Source: a bacterium (lineage in GTDB: Bacteria; Arandabacterota; Arandabacteria; Arandabacterales; Arandabacteraceae). From it: a DNA stretch of 64,000 bases. The stretch is taken from contig JAOZOU010000007.1 of the NCBI GenBank assembly GCA_029933125.1, positions 79,007 to 143,006 on the forward strand. The letters are read 5' to 3'. The translations under genes and the position numbers were made by a program. The notes under the pieces were generated by a model that saw nothing but the letters and a program-made list of their open reading frames with translations, was not told the origin of the DNA and did no database searches. How positions within the stretch are numbered: position 1 is the first letter of the stretch; the number at the start of each line of letters is the position of its first letter. This document shows positions 37,519 to 45,852 of this stretch, in pieces.

Positions 37519-38376
37519 ATGATGGAGATCGCGGTTTATCGCCGTAACGACTATGCCTCATTTGGGAGGCGGTTCCTGGCGGTTGCCCTGGATGGTCTTG
37601 TCATTGCGGTTTTGGATGTTCTGACGCTGGTCATCGCTGGCATCTTAAGGGCTCCAGTGGAGCCGCTTCAGGTTATCGTCCCGCTTTTCTACATTTTTGT
37701 TTACAAGGCAGATGGTGGCGACACTATTGGCTACCGCCTGGCAGGGATCCGGATTGTTGCCGTAGATGGATCTGAGCCAAGATTCTGGCAAATGGTTGTG
37801 AGAGAAATATGTGCCATCCTTTCAGCAGTATTGTTTTTCGCCGGGATGATAGCAATGCTTTTCGACCATTATCATCAGACTTGGCATGACAGAGTCGCCG
37901 GAACATATGTCATCAAGAGGGGTGCGCAACCATTTTACACGTTCCGGACGGAAAGGGAAAGAATGGTAAACATTCCTGGTTTCATCAGACTAAGTGCTGT
38001 TTCCATTGCAATAATTGCTGTGCTTGTTGGTAGCATCTTCTATTTTATGCGGCGCCATCCGGCTTGTGCAGCCTCTGTCGCATTTATCAGACAAAATCCT
38101 CAAGTGGCTGAAATGGTTGGTGGTGAGATTGAGAAGACCAGATGTGTCAGCATAAAGACCCACACCAGGGGCGAGGCAGGTGAAGCAAGAGTCATAATCC
38201 AGATTATTGGCAACAAGGGAGAGATCATGGTTCGCACGGAGCTGACCAAGTCCGGGCGATCCTGGAAAGTGATAAGGGCAAGTATTATTGGAGGTGATGA
38301 GGTCGAAGAGCTCGAGGTGGGGGAAGGAATGGCATGTGGTGACCGACCTGCTTTAGTAGCCTCAGCTGCCCTTTGA
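37519..38376 (+). CDS. RDD family membrane protein
   Basis: A 285-residue protein. The RDD domain starts at once (YASFGRRFLAVALDGLVIAVLD, with the R..D signature), then GGDTIGYRLAGIRIV and YHQTWHDRVAGTYVI. It has three helices in the RDD part. A further transmembrane helix (AVSIAIIAVLVGSIFYFM) precedes a soluble C-terminal domain of ~95 residues with no name I can give. The function of RDD proteins is unclear; transport has been proposed. The chosen ATG follows GAGGGA; the frame opens earlier inside the neighbouring fragment. Confidence 0.75.
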   Translation: MMEIAVYRRNDYASFGRRFLAVALDGLVIAVLDVLTLVIAGILRAPVEPLQVIVPLFYIFVYKADGGDTIGYRLAGIRIVAVDGSEPRFWQMVVREICAILSAVLFFAGMIAMLFDHYHQTWHDRVAGTYVIKRGAQPFYTFRTERERMVNIPGFIRLSAVSIAIIAVLVGSIFYFMRRHPACAASVAFIRQNPQVAEMVGGEIEKTRCVSIKTHTRGEAGEARVIIQIIGNKGEIMVRTELTKSGRSWKVIRASIIGGDEVEELEVGEGMACGDRPALVASAAL

Positions 38377-38916
38377 ACTACCTTCCAACTGACATACCCG
38401 AGACATCCAATTCTAACCACTCCACGTGGATCACCCATGGAAATGGCTGTCAAGTACTTAGCATTTCCGTTGATCCGAGACTTTAAGATCATATCGCCTT
38501 GTTCATACTCAAACTCCTTCTCAACGCATCCTTCCTTGCATCCTCATTCGAGGGTCTTGCCATGAGTCCCGATGGATCTCTCACAGTCAGTCACCCATCC
38601 GTACTCTGCGGCACACTATACAATGGGACTCCAGCCTCTCAATCACCATGAGGACCTCTTGTGGGTCATGACCCCCTGGAGATGGCTGGAATCTGCCTGC
38701 TCTATGTCTCTGAAGGGCTCGTTACGCTTCAGCATGAAGTAGATCACCTTCAAGCTCCCTCTTGCCACAGCCGGAGTGATGGACTATACTGAGCACGAGA
38801 AGCTTGCCTGCGATACCCTTGGGATGCGAGTCAGGACAGGAGAGTGATGGGGCAGCAGAGGGATAGAGCCTAAGTGAAGGTGTGAGGCATAGGATCCAAA
38901 GGTCAAATCGGCAATC
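38377..38916. other. Intergenic region, no gene seen
   Basis: About 540 bp between the RDD and GNAT genes. No start with a ribosome-binding site, no repeat element and no RNA structure was recognised. Confidence 0.35.
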
Positions 38917-39357
38917 ATGACGAGATTCGCAATTCGTCAGGCAACTGGCAGCGACCTTGATAGCATCTTTACGTTTGACCATCTTGCCAGAGAAGACGCC
39001 CGCCATCGAGCCTTTGTCGAGCGTTCCGTGCGCGCAGGACATTGCTTTGTTGTCGAAACCCGAGATCAGGTTATCGGCTACGGTGTTTTCGAACATTCTT
39101 TCTATCAGCACGGCTTTGTTTCCATGCTTTACATTGCACCCGATTTAAGGAGACAGGGTGCTGGGTCGATGTTGATGAGACACTTCGAATCGATTTGCCA
39201 GACGGACAGGCTCTTCACATCCACCAACCTATCGAATCTGCCCACGCAATCACTGCTTGCGAAGTTGGGGTACACGTTGAGCGGTGTCATTCATCATCTT
39301 GACAGGAACGATCCCGAACTGGTTTACGTCAAATTCCTGAGACAGGATGGAAGCTAA
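38917..39357 (+). CDS. GNAT family N-acetyltransferase
   Basis: A 146-residue acetyl-CoA-dependent acyltransferase. It has IRQATGSDLDSIF at the N-terminus, VSMLYIAPDLRRQGAGSMLM with the RRQGAG pyrophosphate-binding loop near residue 80, and a C-terminal LLAKLGYTLSGVI strand-helix typical of GNAT. Substrate cannot be assigned. It lies 41 bp before the cupin gene in the same direction. Confidence 0.8.
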   Translation: MTRFAIRQATGSDLDSIFTFDHLAREDARHRAFVERSVRAGHCFVVETRDQVIGYGVFEHSFYQHGFVSMLYIAPDLRRQGAGSMLMRHFESICQTDRLFTSTNLSNLPTQSLLAKLGYTLSGVIHHLDRNDPELVYVKFLRQDGS

Positions 39358-39398
39358 GCAGTCTGGTTTGCGGTGGTGACTTGAGGGGAGATTCCGAT

Positions 39399-39777
39399 AT
39401 GGCTCGAGACAAAATTGCGTACCTTATCAACCCGACTGAGGCTCCGTGCCTGGTGCAGATGCCCGTGCTTGAAACGGCCATCCTTACAGGGCTTCGTGGC
39501 GAGAGGATGATGATGGTTCTCAATACCACACTACCGGGGCACACGGTACCGCTACATTCGCATCCACATGAACAGATCGGAATGGTCTATGCTGGCAAAG
39601 CCATGCTCCGCATTGGTGATGAGGAGCGGGTTGTTGAGAAGGGCGACTTTATTGCATCCCTACAAATGTTCCACACAGCGATACCTGCGTTGGGGATGAG
39701 CCTTTTGTGATGCTCGATATTCTTCTATCCAGTGCGTGAAGATTTCATTGAGAAACCCAACCAGGCATCGGCCTAGG
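39399..39777 (+). pseudogene. Cupin-domain gene with two compensating frameshifts
   Basis: The first frame encodes 103 residues with cupin motif 1 (PLHSHPHEQIGMVYAG) and motif 2 (VEKGDFIASLQMFHTAIP), then stops early at 39710. Dropping one frame after GCGTTGGGG gives GDEPFVMLDI, and a second shift within ATTCTTCTATCC gives FYPVREDFIEKPNQASA and a TAG at 39775-39777. The expected product is a single-domain cupin of ~126 residues, common as an uncharacterised small-molecule-binding protein. One shift is in a G-run, so a sequencing error is possible. The start ATG 39399 follows GGGGAGA. Confidence 0.65.
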
Positions 39778-39897
39778 GATAGGAATTGTGCGTCAGTGAT
39801 CCGAACCGTGGCAACTGGCGATTGAAACAGCGACAGTCACCGATACATCCTCTGTGCAAGCTTGATGATTCGACTCGCCTCTTGTAGAATGCAGGCG

Positions 39898-41679
39898 ATG
39901 CCCAACTCTGAGATCATTCTTGTCCTCTGTGTTGTCGCCGGTGCGGTCTATCTTTTCGTTACTGAGAAGCTTCGCATTGATGTAACAGCGATTGTTATTC
40001 TTGTTGCGCTGCTTGCTTTGAGGCTCATTCCAGCTAGGGCTGCGCTCTATGGATTTGCCAATCCAGCCACTGCCACCGTTGCCTCGATGTTTGTCCTGAG
40101 TGCAGGGCTCAGTCGAACAGGGCTTGTTGACTGGCTTGTGAGGCGTCTCGATCGGCTCGCAGGTAATGGCGAATTACAACTCATGCTTGTGCTCTGCCTT
40201 GCAATTGCCTTTCTCTCAGCCTTTGTGGTGAACACCGCTACGGTCGCCATCTTTATTCCTGTTGCAACAGTGCTTGCTCGGCGACGAAAGATTGCCGAGT
40301 CACGCATCCTCATGCCGCTTTCGTTTGCAAGCCAGTTCGGAGGTGTCTGCACGCTCGTGGGCACATCCACGAACATTCTTGTCAACTCGATTGCCGTCTC
40401 AAGCGGACTTCCTGCTTTTGGACTTTTCGAGTTTGCTCGGCTTGGGCTCATTATGGCAGGAGTGGGTATCGTCTATCTCATTGTGGTGGGGCGGTGGCTC
40501 CTTCCCAAGCGTCATGCGACTGTGCAGCAGGTGGATAAGTACAGGCTCTCGGAGTACTTGGTTGAACTGAAAGTGCCGCAGGATTCATCTCTCATTGGAA
40601 AGTCATGGCGTGAGGTTGTAAAGCAGGGGGATGAAGAGGTACAGCTTCTTAAACTCATTCGGGGGGAGCAGACAAAGTGGCGCCCAAGGGAGATACCAAT
40701 TGCAGCCGATGATGTACTTCTTGTGCGGGGTGATGCAGCAAGGCTTATGAAAGTGAGGGACGAGTTTGGACTTGAGACTCGCGCAGATGAGAAAGTCGAA
40801 GATAAGAAGTTGAGCTCGGATGATGTGAAGCTTGTTGAAGCGCTTGTGCCTCCGCAATCCTATCTTGTGGGGAGAACAATCGAGGGTGCCGATCTTTCTA
40901 GGCGTTTTGGTTGCGTCGTGCTTGCACTTCAACGCAGAGGACGAGTGCTTGGGGAAAGGCTTGGCAAGATAAGACTCGATGCCAACGATACACTTCTTTT
41001 GCAATGTGACGTTAATAATGTGCAGAGGCTTATGCGTTCACCCAATCTCATTGTGACGAGTGAGCTTACGGAGCTTTTCCTCCGCAAGGATAGAGCTCTC
41101 ATTGCTCTTGGTATTCTTGCAAGTGTGCTCACATTTGCTGCTCTCGGTGTGCTTCCTATTCTTCTGGCAACACTCTTTGGAGCGGTTGCGATGGTTGTAA
41201 CAGGATGCCTGAGGATTGATGAGGCGTATCAGGCAATCGATTGGAAGATAATCTTCCTGCTTGGTGGAATTTTGCCCCTCGGTTTGGCATTGCAGGAGAC
41301 AGGGGCTGCATCGTGGCTTTCGGGTTTGGTCTTGGGAAGTTTCGCTTCGCATGGGCCTGTAGTTGTGCTCGCAGTGCTTTACATCACGACTGCTGCTCTA
41401 ACGGAGGGTATGTCAAACAATGCAGCTGCTGTGCTTCTCGCTCCAATAGCCCTGTCAATGGCGACTCGCATGAATGTCGATCCGCGCCCGTTCCTCATTG
41501 CCATAACTTTTGCGGCATCAACGAGCTTTGCCACGCCAGTCGGTTATCAAACCAATACAATGGTTTATGCGGCAGGCGGCTATCGCTTTAGCGACTTTTC
41601 CAAAGTTGGCATCCCGCTCAACCTCATCTTCTGGGCACTCGCCGTCCTCCTCATCCCCCACTTCTGGGGTCGGAGCTAA
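39898..41679 (+). CDS. SLC13-family permease with two RCK-C domains
   Basis: A 593-residue membrane transporter of the DASS/SLC13 (CitT/ArsB-like) type. It has ~11 helices, FVVNTATVAIFIPVA and the family motif GGVCTLVGTSTNILVNS in the first half, and TEGMSNNAAAVLLAPIA and FATPVGYQTNTMVY in the second. Between the halves are two TrkA-C (RCK-C) regulatory domains (LKVPQDSSLIGKSWREV, LVPPQSYLVGRTIEGA). It probably moves an anion (sulfate or dicarboxylate) with sodium. The gene ends inside a copy of the palindromic element: the last residues WGRS and the TAA come from it. The N-terminal ATG is chosen by hydrophobic onset; the frame opens 12 codons earlier. Confidence 0.8.
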   Translation: MPNSEIILVLCVVAGAVYLFVTEKLRIDVTAIVILVALLALRLIPARAALYGFANPATATVASMFVLSAGLSRTGLVDWLVRRLDRLAGNGELQLMLVLCLAIAFLSAFVVNTATVAIFIPVATVLARRRKIAESRILMPLSFASQFGGVCTLVGTSTNILVNSIAVSSGLPAFGLFEFARLGLIMAGVGIVYLIVVGRWLLPKRHATVQQVDKYRLSEYLVELKVPQDSSLIGKSWREVVKQGDEEVQLLKLIRGEQTKWRPREIPIAADDVLLVRGDAARLMKVRDEFGLETRADEKVEDKKLSSDDVKLVEALVPPQSYLVGRTIEGADLSRRFGCVVLALQRRGRVLGERLGKIRLDANDTLLLQCDVNNVQRLMRSPNLIVTSELTELFLRKDRALIALGILASVLTFAALGVLPILLATLFGAVAMVVTGCLRIDEAYQAIDWKIIFLLGGILPLGLALQETGAASWLSGLVLGSFASHGPVVVLAVLYITTAALTEGMSNNAAAVLLAPIALSMATRMNVDPRPFLIAITFAASTSFATPVGYQTNTMVYAAGGYRFSDFSKVGIPLNLIFWALAVLLIPHFWGRS

Positions 41680-41718
41680 AAATCTGCATTTCGGCATCTC
41701 TGGCACGGAAGTTGCTAT
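41666..41718 (+). repeat. GGGGTCGGAGCTAAAA element, single-arm copy 4
   Basis: The core GGGGTCGGAGCTAAAAAT (41666-41683) and tail (TCTGCA, TCTGGCA, GTTGCTA) match copy 1. The TAA inside the core (41677-41679) is the stop codon of the transporter gene. Confidence 0.75.
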
Positions 41719-42324
41719 GCGAGTCTGGTCTCTGATCTGATGACAAGATCTGGGGCATTTGACAGTTGGAGCATCCCGACGAGTTAAAACCTTCGGCTGC
41801 GAAGGAGTTATGGGTAAAGATTTTATAGCCTATGGAATTCAGCCAAAGGTTTCAGGGCTACGGGAGCGCTACTGGATAGAAAATCCGGCTCACACTATCT
41901 TCAAGCCGGTTCTGGGTCTTTCTCAGAGAGCGCGTCACTTGGAGAACTATGACGATGTATCACTTACCTGTGGCGCTTGTCACGACGTCAGCCTAAATGG
42001 CTACCCCTTACCTTCATGATCTTGAAGGCTGCTTTGCGATGCGGTGCTTGCCTGACCAGATGAGCAGAGGCTTTCGTCACGAAACTCATCACCGCCTGTA
42101 TTTTGGGTAGAACTCCACTTGACGTGCGGGGTGCCACAGCTTAGATTTGCCGTAACCCAGAACCCGATTGATGGAGATGGCTTGGACTATACCGAGTAAC
42201 TCCAGCACGAGTCCTGAACCCCAGACTTGTTGCTTCATCTTCTGAGCTTGTGCACGCAGGAGCGTCTGAGGATGTGCTTAAGGATGGACGAAAGACGGTT
42301 ATTTTCACATGACGAAGGTTGCAG
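41719..42324. other. Intergenic region, no gene seen
   Basis: About 600 bp between the transporter and the tandem repeat in front of elongation factor G. An 86-codon frame at 41759-42019 lacks homology and a ribosome-binding site. Confidence 0.35.
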
Positions 42325-42453
42325 ATTTTTAGCTCCGACCCCGGAAGGGGGGGATTTGGAGATTTTTAGCTCCGACCCCGGAAAGGAGGGATTTGGAGAT
42401 TTTTAGCTCCGACCCCGGAAAGGAGGGATTTGGAGATTTTTAGCTCCGACCCC
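42325..42453. repeat. Four tandem 37-bp copies of the palindromic element arm
   Basis: ATTTTTAGCTCCGACCCC (inverted arm) occurs at 42325, 42362, 42399 and 42436, spaced exactly 37 bp. The intervening GGAAAGGAGGGATTTGGAG is conserved in the last two gaps (GGAAGGGGGGGATTTGGAG in the first). Each gap holds an AGGAGG-like ribosome-binding sequence. The last copy is inside the predicted reading frame of the elongation factor G gene. Confidence 0.85.
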
Positions 42454-44523
42454 AGGAAGGTTAGGAACGTTGGGTTGATGGCTCATATTGATGCGGGCAA
42501 GACCACGGTGACTGAGCGCATTCTTTTCTTCACCGGCAAAAGCCATCGTATCGGTGAGGTGCACGATGGCAAAGCCACAATGGATTGGATGGTGCAGGAG
42601 CAGGAGCGCGGCATAACCATAACGTCGGCTGCCACAACGACCTATTGGAAGGGCTACCGCATCAATATCATTGATACCCCTGGTCACGTTGATTTTACAG
42701 CTGAGGTCGAACGCTCGCTGCGCGTGCTTGATGGAACCGTCGCCCTTTTCTGTGCAGTTGGTGGGGTTCAGCCGCAATCGGAGACAGTCTGGCGTCAGGC
42801 GGAGAAGTACCGGGTTCCCAGAATTGCTTTTGTCAACAAGATGGATCGGGCAGGGGCGGATTTCGAAGCGGTAGTTGAGGAGATCCGACGAGAACTCGGC
42901 GGCAATGCTGTGCCAATTACAATCCCCATCGGAGCCGAATCCAACTTCAAAGGCATAATTGATATCGTTGAGATGAAAGCCATCTACTACGATGATACCG
43001 AAAGTGGCGCCGTAATGAGGATTGAGGAAATCCCTAAAGACGTGCTTGAGAAGGCCCGCGAAGCCGAACGGATCCTCATTGAGCGTATCAGCGAGCAGGA
43101 TGATCTGCTTATGGAGAAATTCATCGACGGCATCCAACCCGAACGAGACGAAGTTGTGAAGGCTATGCGCCAGGCAACAATTGATGGGCGCATCATTCCA
43201 GTGCTATGTGGATCGGCCTTACGCAACAAGGGTATAAGGCGCTTGCTCGATGCTATAGTCGATTTCCTGCCTTCTCCGCTTGATCTTCCCCCTGTCATAG
43301 GTACAAATGATGAGACAGGTGTAGAGATCCTGAGACAGCCGAGTGATGATGCACCTTTAGCAGCACTTGCCTTCAAGGTCCAGACCGATAAGCACACAGG
43401 TAAGCTCACCTATGTGAGGGTTTACTCGGGGATACTCAAGGCAGGTGAGGTGGTATACAACTCAACAAGACAGAAACTTCAGCGTGTTGGACGCATCTTT
43501 GAGATGCATGCTAACAAGCGCTACGCAATTGACGAGCTTCATGCAGGCGACGTTGGTGCGGTAATCGGACTCAGTGATACCCAGACTGGCGATACGATTT
43601 GCAAGCAGGATGAACCAATCATCCTCGAGTCAATCGAATTTCCTGCTCCCGTTATAGATGTTGCCATAGCACCTGAGACAAGGGCCGACAGTGATCGCCT
43701 GGGTCGGGCGCTCAACAAACTTGCTGAAGAAGATCCCACCTTCATTGCGAAGACAGATCCTGAAACAGGTGAGGTTATAATCTCAGGTATGGGGGAGCTT
43801 CATCTTGATATAATCACCGATCGCCTGCGCAGAGAATTCGGTGTTGGTGTATCAGTTGGCAAACCCCAGGTTGCCTACCGTGAGACGATCATTGGATCGG
43901 TTGATCATAGCTACAAGCATGTGAAACAAACCGGTGGTCATGGACAGTATGCTCACGTCTGCATCCATGTGGAGCCGAGCCCGCCAAGATCAGGTTTCCA
44001 GTTTGAGAACAAGGTAACAGGTGGAAGAATTCCACGTGAGTACATCCCTGCAATTGAGCGAGGCATAGTCGATGCAATGGCTGAGGGACCCTACGCCGGT
44101 TATCCGATGGTTGATGTTAGGGTTGTCCTCGTTGATGGATCAGCTCATGAGGTTGACTCATCTGAGCAGGCTTTTCGCATCTGTGCTGCTCATGCCTTCA
44201 AGGAAGCATGCAAGAAAGCCGGGCTTGAACTCCTTGAACCCATCATGCGAGTTGAGGTCACAGTACATGAGGAACACGTCGGCGCGGTTACTTCGAATCT
44301 ATGCTCTAAGCGCGGAAGGATTCTAAATGTTGAGGCAAAGGGCAAGACAAGTGTACTCACAGCCCATGTACCACTGGCTGAGATGTTTGGTTACGCAAGT
44401 GAATTGAGGAATCTTACCAGCGGTCGTGGTGAGTTCACAATGCATTTTGAGCACTATGAGGCTGTTCCCTATTCGATAGCTGAGGCGATCGTTGAGGCTC
44501 GCAGAAAATCCAGAGCGAATTAG
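42430..44523 (+). CDS. fusA: Translation elongation factor G
   Basis: A full-length ~697-residue EF-G that catalyses GTP-driven ribosomal translocation. The G1 loop is AHIDAGKT (residues 18-25), followed by [17 protein letters not shown] and domain IV/V motifs ([20 protein letters not shown]-like [23 protein letters not shown]). The start is odd: the only reading frame leads back into the tandem repeat, giving TTG 42430 with AGGAGG 3 nt upstream. The repeat encodes residues EIFSSDP before native [12 protein letters not shown] 42478 would delete the first beta strand next to the P-loop, so it is unlikely. The gene stands alone (no rpsG, rpsL or tuf nearby), so it may be a second EF-G paralogue. 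Confidence 0.85.
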   Translation: MEIFSSDPRKVRNVGLMAHIDAGKTTVTERILFFTGKSHRIGEVHDGKATMDWMVQEQERGITITSAATTTYWKGYRINIIDTPGHVDFTAEVERSLRVLDGTVALFCAVGGVQPQSETVWRQAEKYRVPRIAFVNKMDRAGADFEAVVEEIRRELGGNAVPITIPIGAESNFKGIIDIVEMKAIYYDDTESGAVMRIEEIPKDVLEKAREAERILIERISEQDDLLMEKFIDGIQPERDEVVKAMRQATIDGRIIPVLCGSALRNKGIRRLLDAIVDFLPSPLDLPPVIGTNDETGVEILRQPSDDAPLAALAFKVQTDKHTGKLTYVRVYSGILKAGEVVYNSTRQKLQRVGRIFEMHANKRYAIDELHAGDVGAVIGLSDTQTGDTICKQDEPIILESIEFPAPVIDVAIAPETRADSDRLGRALNKLAEEDPTFIAKTDPETGEVIISGMGELHLDIITDRLRREFGVGVSVGKPQVAYRETIIGSVDHSYKHVKQTGGHGQYAHVCIHVEPSPPRSGFQFENKVTGGRIPREYIPAIERGIVDAMAEGPYAGYPMVDVRVVLVDGSAHEVDSSEQAFRICAAHAFKEACKKAGLELLEPIMRVEVTVHEEHVGAVTSNLCSKRGRILNVEAKGKTSVLTAHVPLAEMFGYASELRNLTSGRGEFTMHFEHYEAVPYSIAEAIVEARRKSRAN

Positions 44524-44560
44524 CGAGCCTCAGCAAAATGTCCTTCCAGGCGCTGATGCT

Positions 44561-45382
44561 TTATGCTTTTGCCTTCGTCTCTTCGTAGATGTGGACATCA
44601 CGCTGGGGATACGGGATCGAAAGCCCAGCCCGCTCGAGTTCCACCTTGGCTTTCTCAAGGGTGTCGAAGTAGACGGACCAGTAGTCAGACGGCTTGGTCC
44701 ATGGACGGCAGACGAGGTTCACGCTGCTGTCACCAAGCTCCGAGACCGCAACCAGCGGCGGTGGATCCTTGAGCACTCTTGGATCGGACCTGACGATATT
44801 CTCGAGCACCTCCTTAGCCTTCTTGATGTCATCGTCGTAAGAGATGCCGAAAACCATTTCAAGCCTGCGCTTGTCAATGGCGGAGAAGTTGACGATCTTG
44901 TCGTTGGTTATCTGGGAGTTGGGAACGATTATGCGACGATTGTCAGGATGATTCAGAATCGTTGTGAAAATGCCAATCTGCTCGACTGTTCCCGCTACTC
45001 CCGCAACCTCGACAAAGTCACCAACCCTAAAGGGCTTGAAAATGATGAGCATAACTCCAGCGGCGAAATTGGAAAGCGACCCCTGCAGAGCCAGACCAAT
45101 TGCAAGACCAGCAGCACCCAACAACGCAACAAGCGAAGTCGTTCTGATGCCAATTTTGTCGATTGCGGCAATAATGACGAAAGCCAGAAGCAGGAAGTAA
45201 GCAAGCCTCGCAAGGAACTTTGAGAGGGTTGGATCGATATTGCTCCTGTCCATCAGCCGCTTGAGCAATTTTGCTACAAGCCCTGCAACCCAGCGTCCGA
45301 TCACAAAGATCAAGACCGCCGCGACAATCTTAAATCCATATGTCATCAAAAAATCGGGCACCTTATGAAGGAAATCCTCCAT
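44561..45382 (-). CDS. Small-conductance mechanosensitive channel (MscS family)
   Basis: A 273-residue channel. Three N-terminal transmembrane segments lead into the pore helix with LVALLGAAGLAIGLALQGSLSNFAAGVMLI, here described in pieces: GAAGLAIGLALQ and GSLSNFAAG match the TM3 glycine/alanine pattern. The beta domain FRVGDFVEVAGVAGTVEQIGIFTT and NSQITNDKIVNFS follows, then the alpha-beta C-terminal domain. It should release solutes on hypo-osmotic shock. GGAAAGGAGGGAGC precedes the ATG at 45382; the frame is open 21 codons further upstream without a comparable site. Convergent with elongation factor G, 37 bp apart. Confidence 0.85.
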   Translation of the reverse strand: MEDFLHKVPDFLMTYGFKIVAAVLIFVIGRWVAGLVAKLLKRLMDRSNIDPTLSKFLARLAYFLLLAFVIIAAIDKIGIRTTSLVALLGAAGLAIGLALQGSLSNFAAGVMLIIFKPFRVGDFVEVAGVAGTVEQIGIFTTILNHPDNRRIIVPNSQITNDKIVNFSAIDKRRLEMVFGISYDDDIKKAKEVLENIVRSDPRVLKDPPPLVAVSELGDSSVNLVCRPWTKPSDYWSVYFDTLEKAKVELERAGLSIPYPQRDVHIYEETKAKA

Positions 45383-45852
45383 TGCTCCCTCCTTTCCCTT
45401 TGGGTGAAAACAGGTCCCAGCACTCTTGCCGGACACCGCTTGCACCTTATCATGCTTGCGATGCCCATCTCAAGCTAGCTTCGTCGAGTTGACTCCTTTG
45501 GTTGTGGCTGAGAGAGGGTTTCGGCAACACTTATGTGTCCCCCAGACACACTTCAGCTATTACTCTTTAGCCCGCATCTCCTTCACCGTCGACTCCGCTC
45601 ATGCTGCGATGCTAACTTATTTCGGAACAGGAGGTTAGGACTCCCTCTCCAAAGAACCTTCTCTCGAGAGGCGGGCACTATCCTTGGCACGGTGGCATAG
45701 AAATTGCCTTGTCTGGGACTGGGGAGTCTTTTTGCCATGCCACAGCGTGGTTTAATCGAAGTCTTTACAACTCCCACCAGTAGGGGTTACGATACAAGAT
45801 TGTTGGGTTCAAACCTTTAAACAAGTTGTCGCCAGCGAAAGGAGGTAGTGTC
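45383..45852. other. Intergenic region before sppA-like gene
   Basis: About 470 bp between divergent genes (MscS on minus, SppA-like on plus). No gene, repeat or clear promoter was recognised. Confidence 0.35.

Noticed and set aside
41759-42019. 86-codon open frame
   Set aside because: No initiation signal and no family resemblance.
42325-42453. CRISPR array
   Set aside because: The 37-bp periodicity comes from identical tandem units; the gaps are conserved and are not unique spacers, and no cas genes are near.
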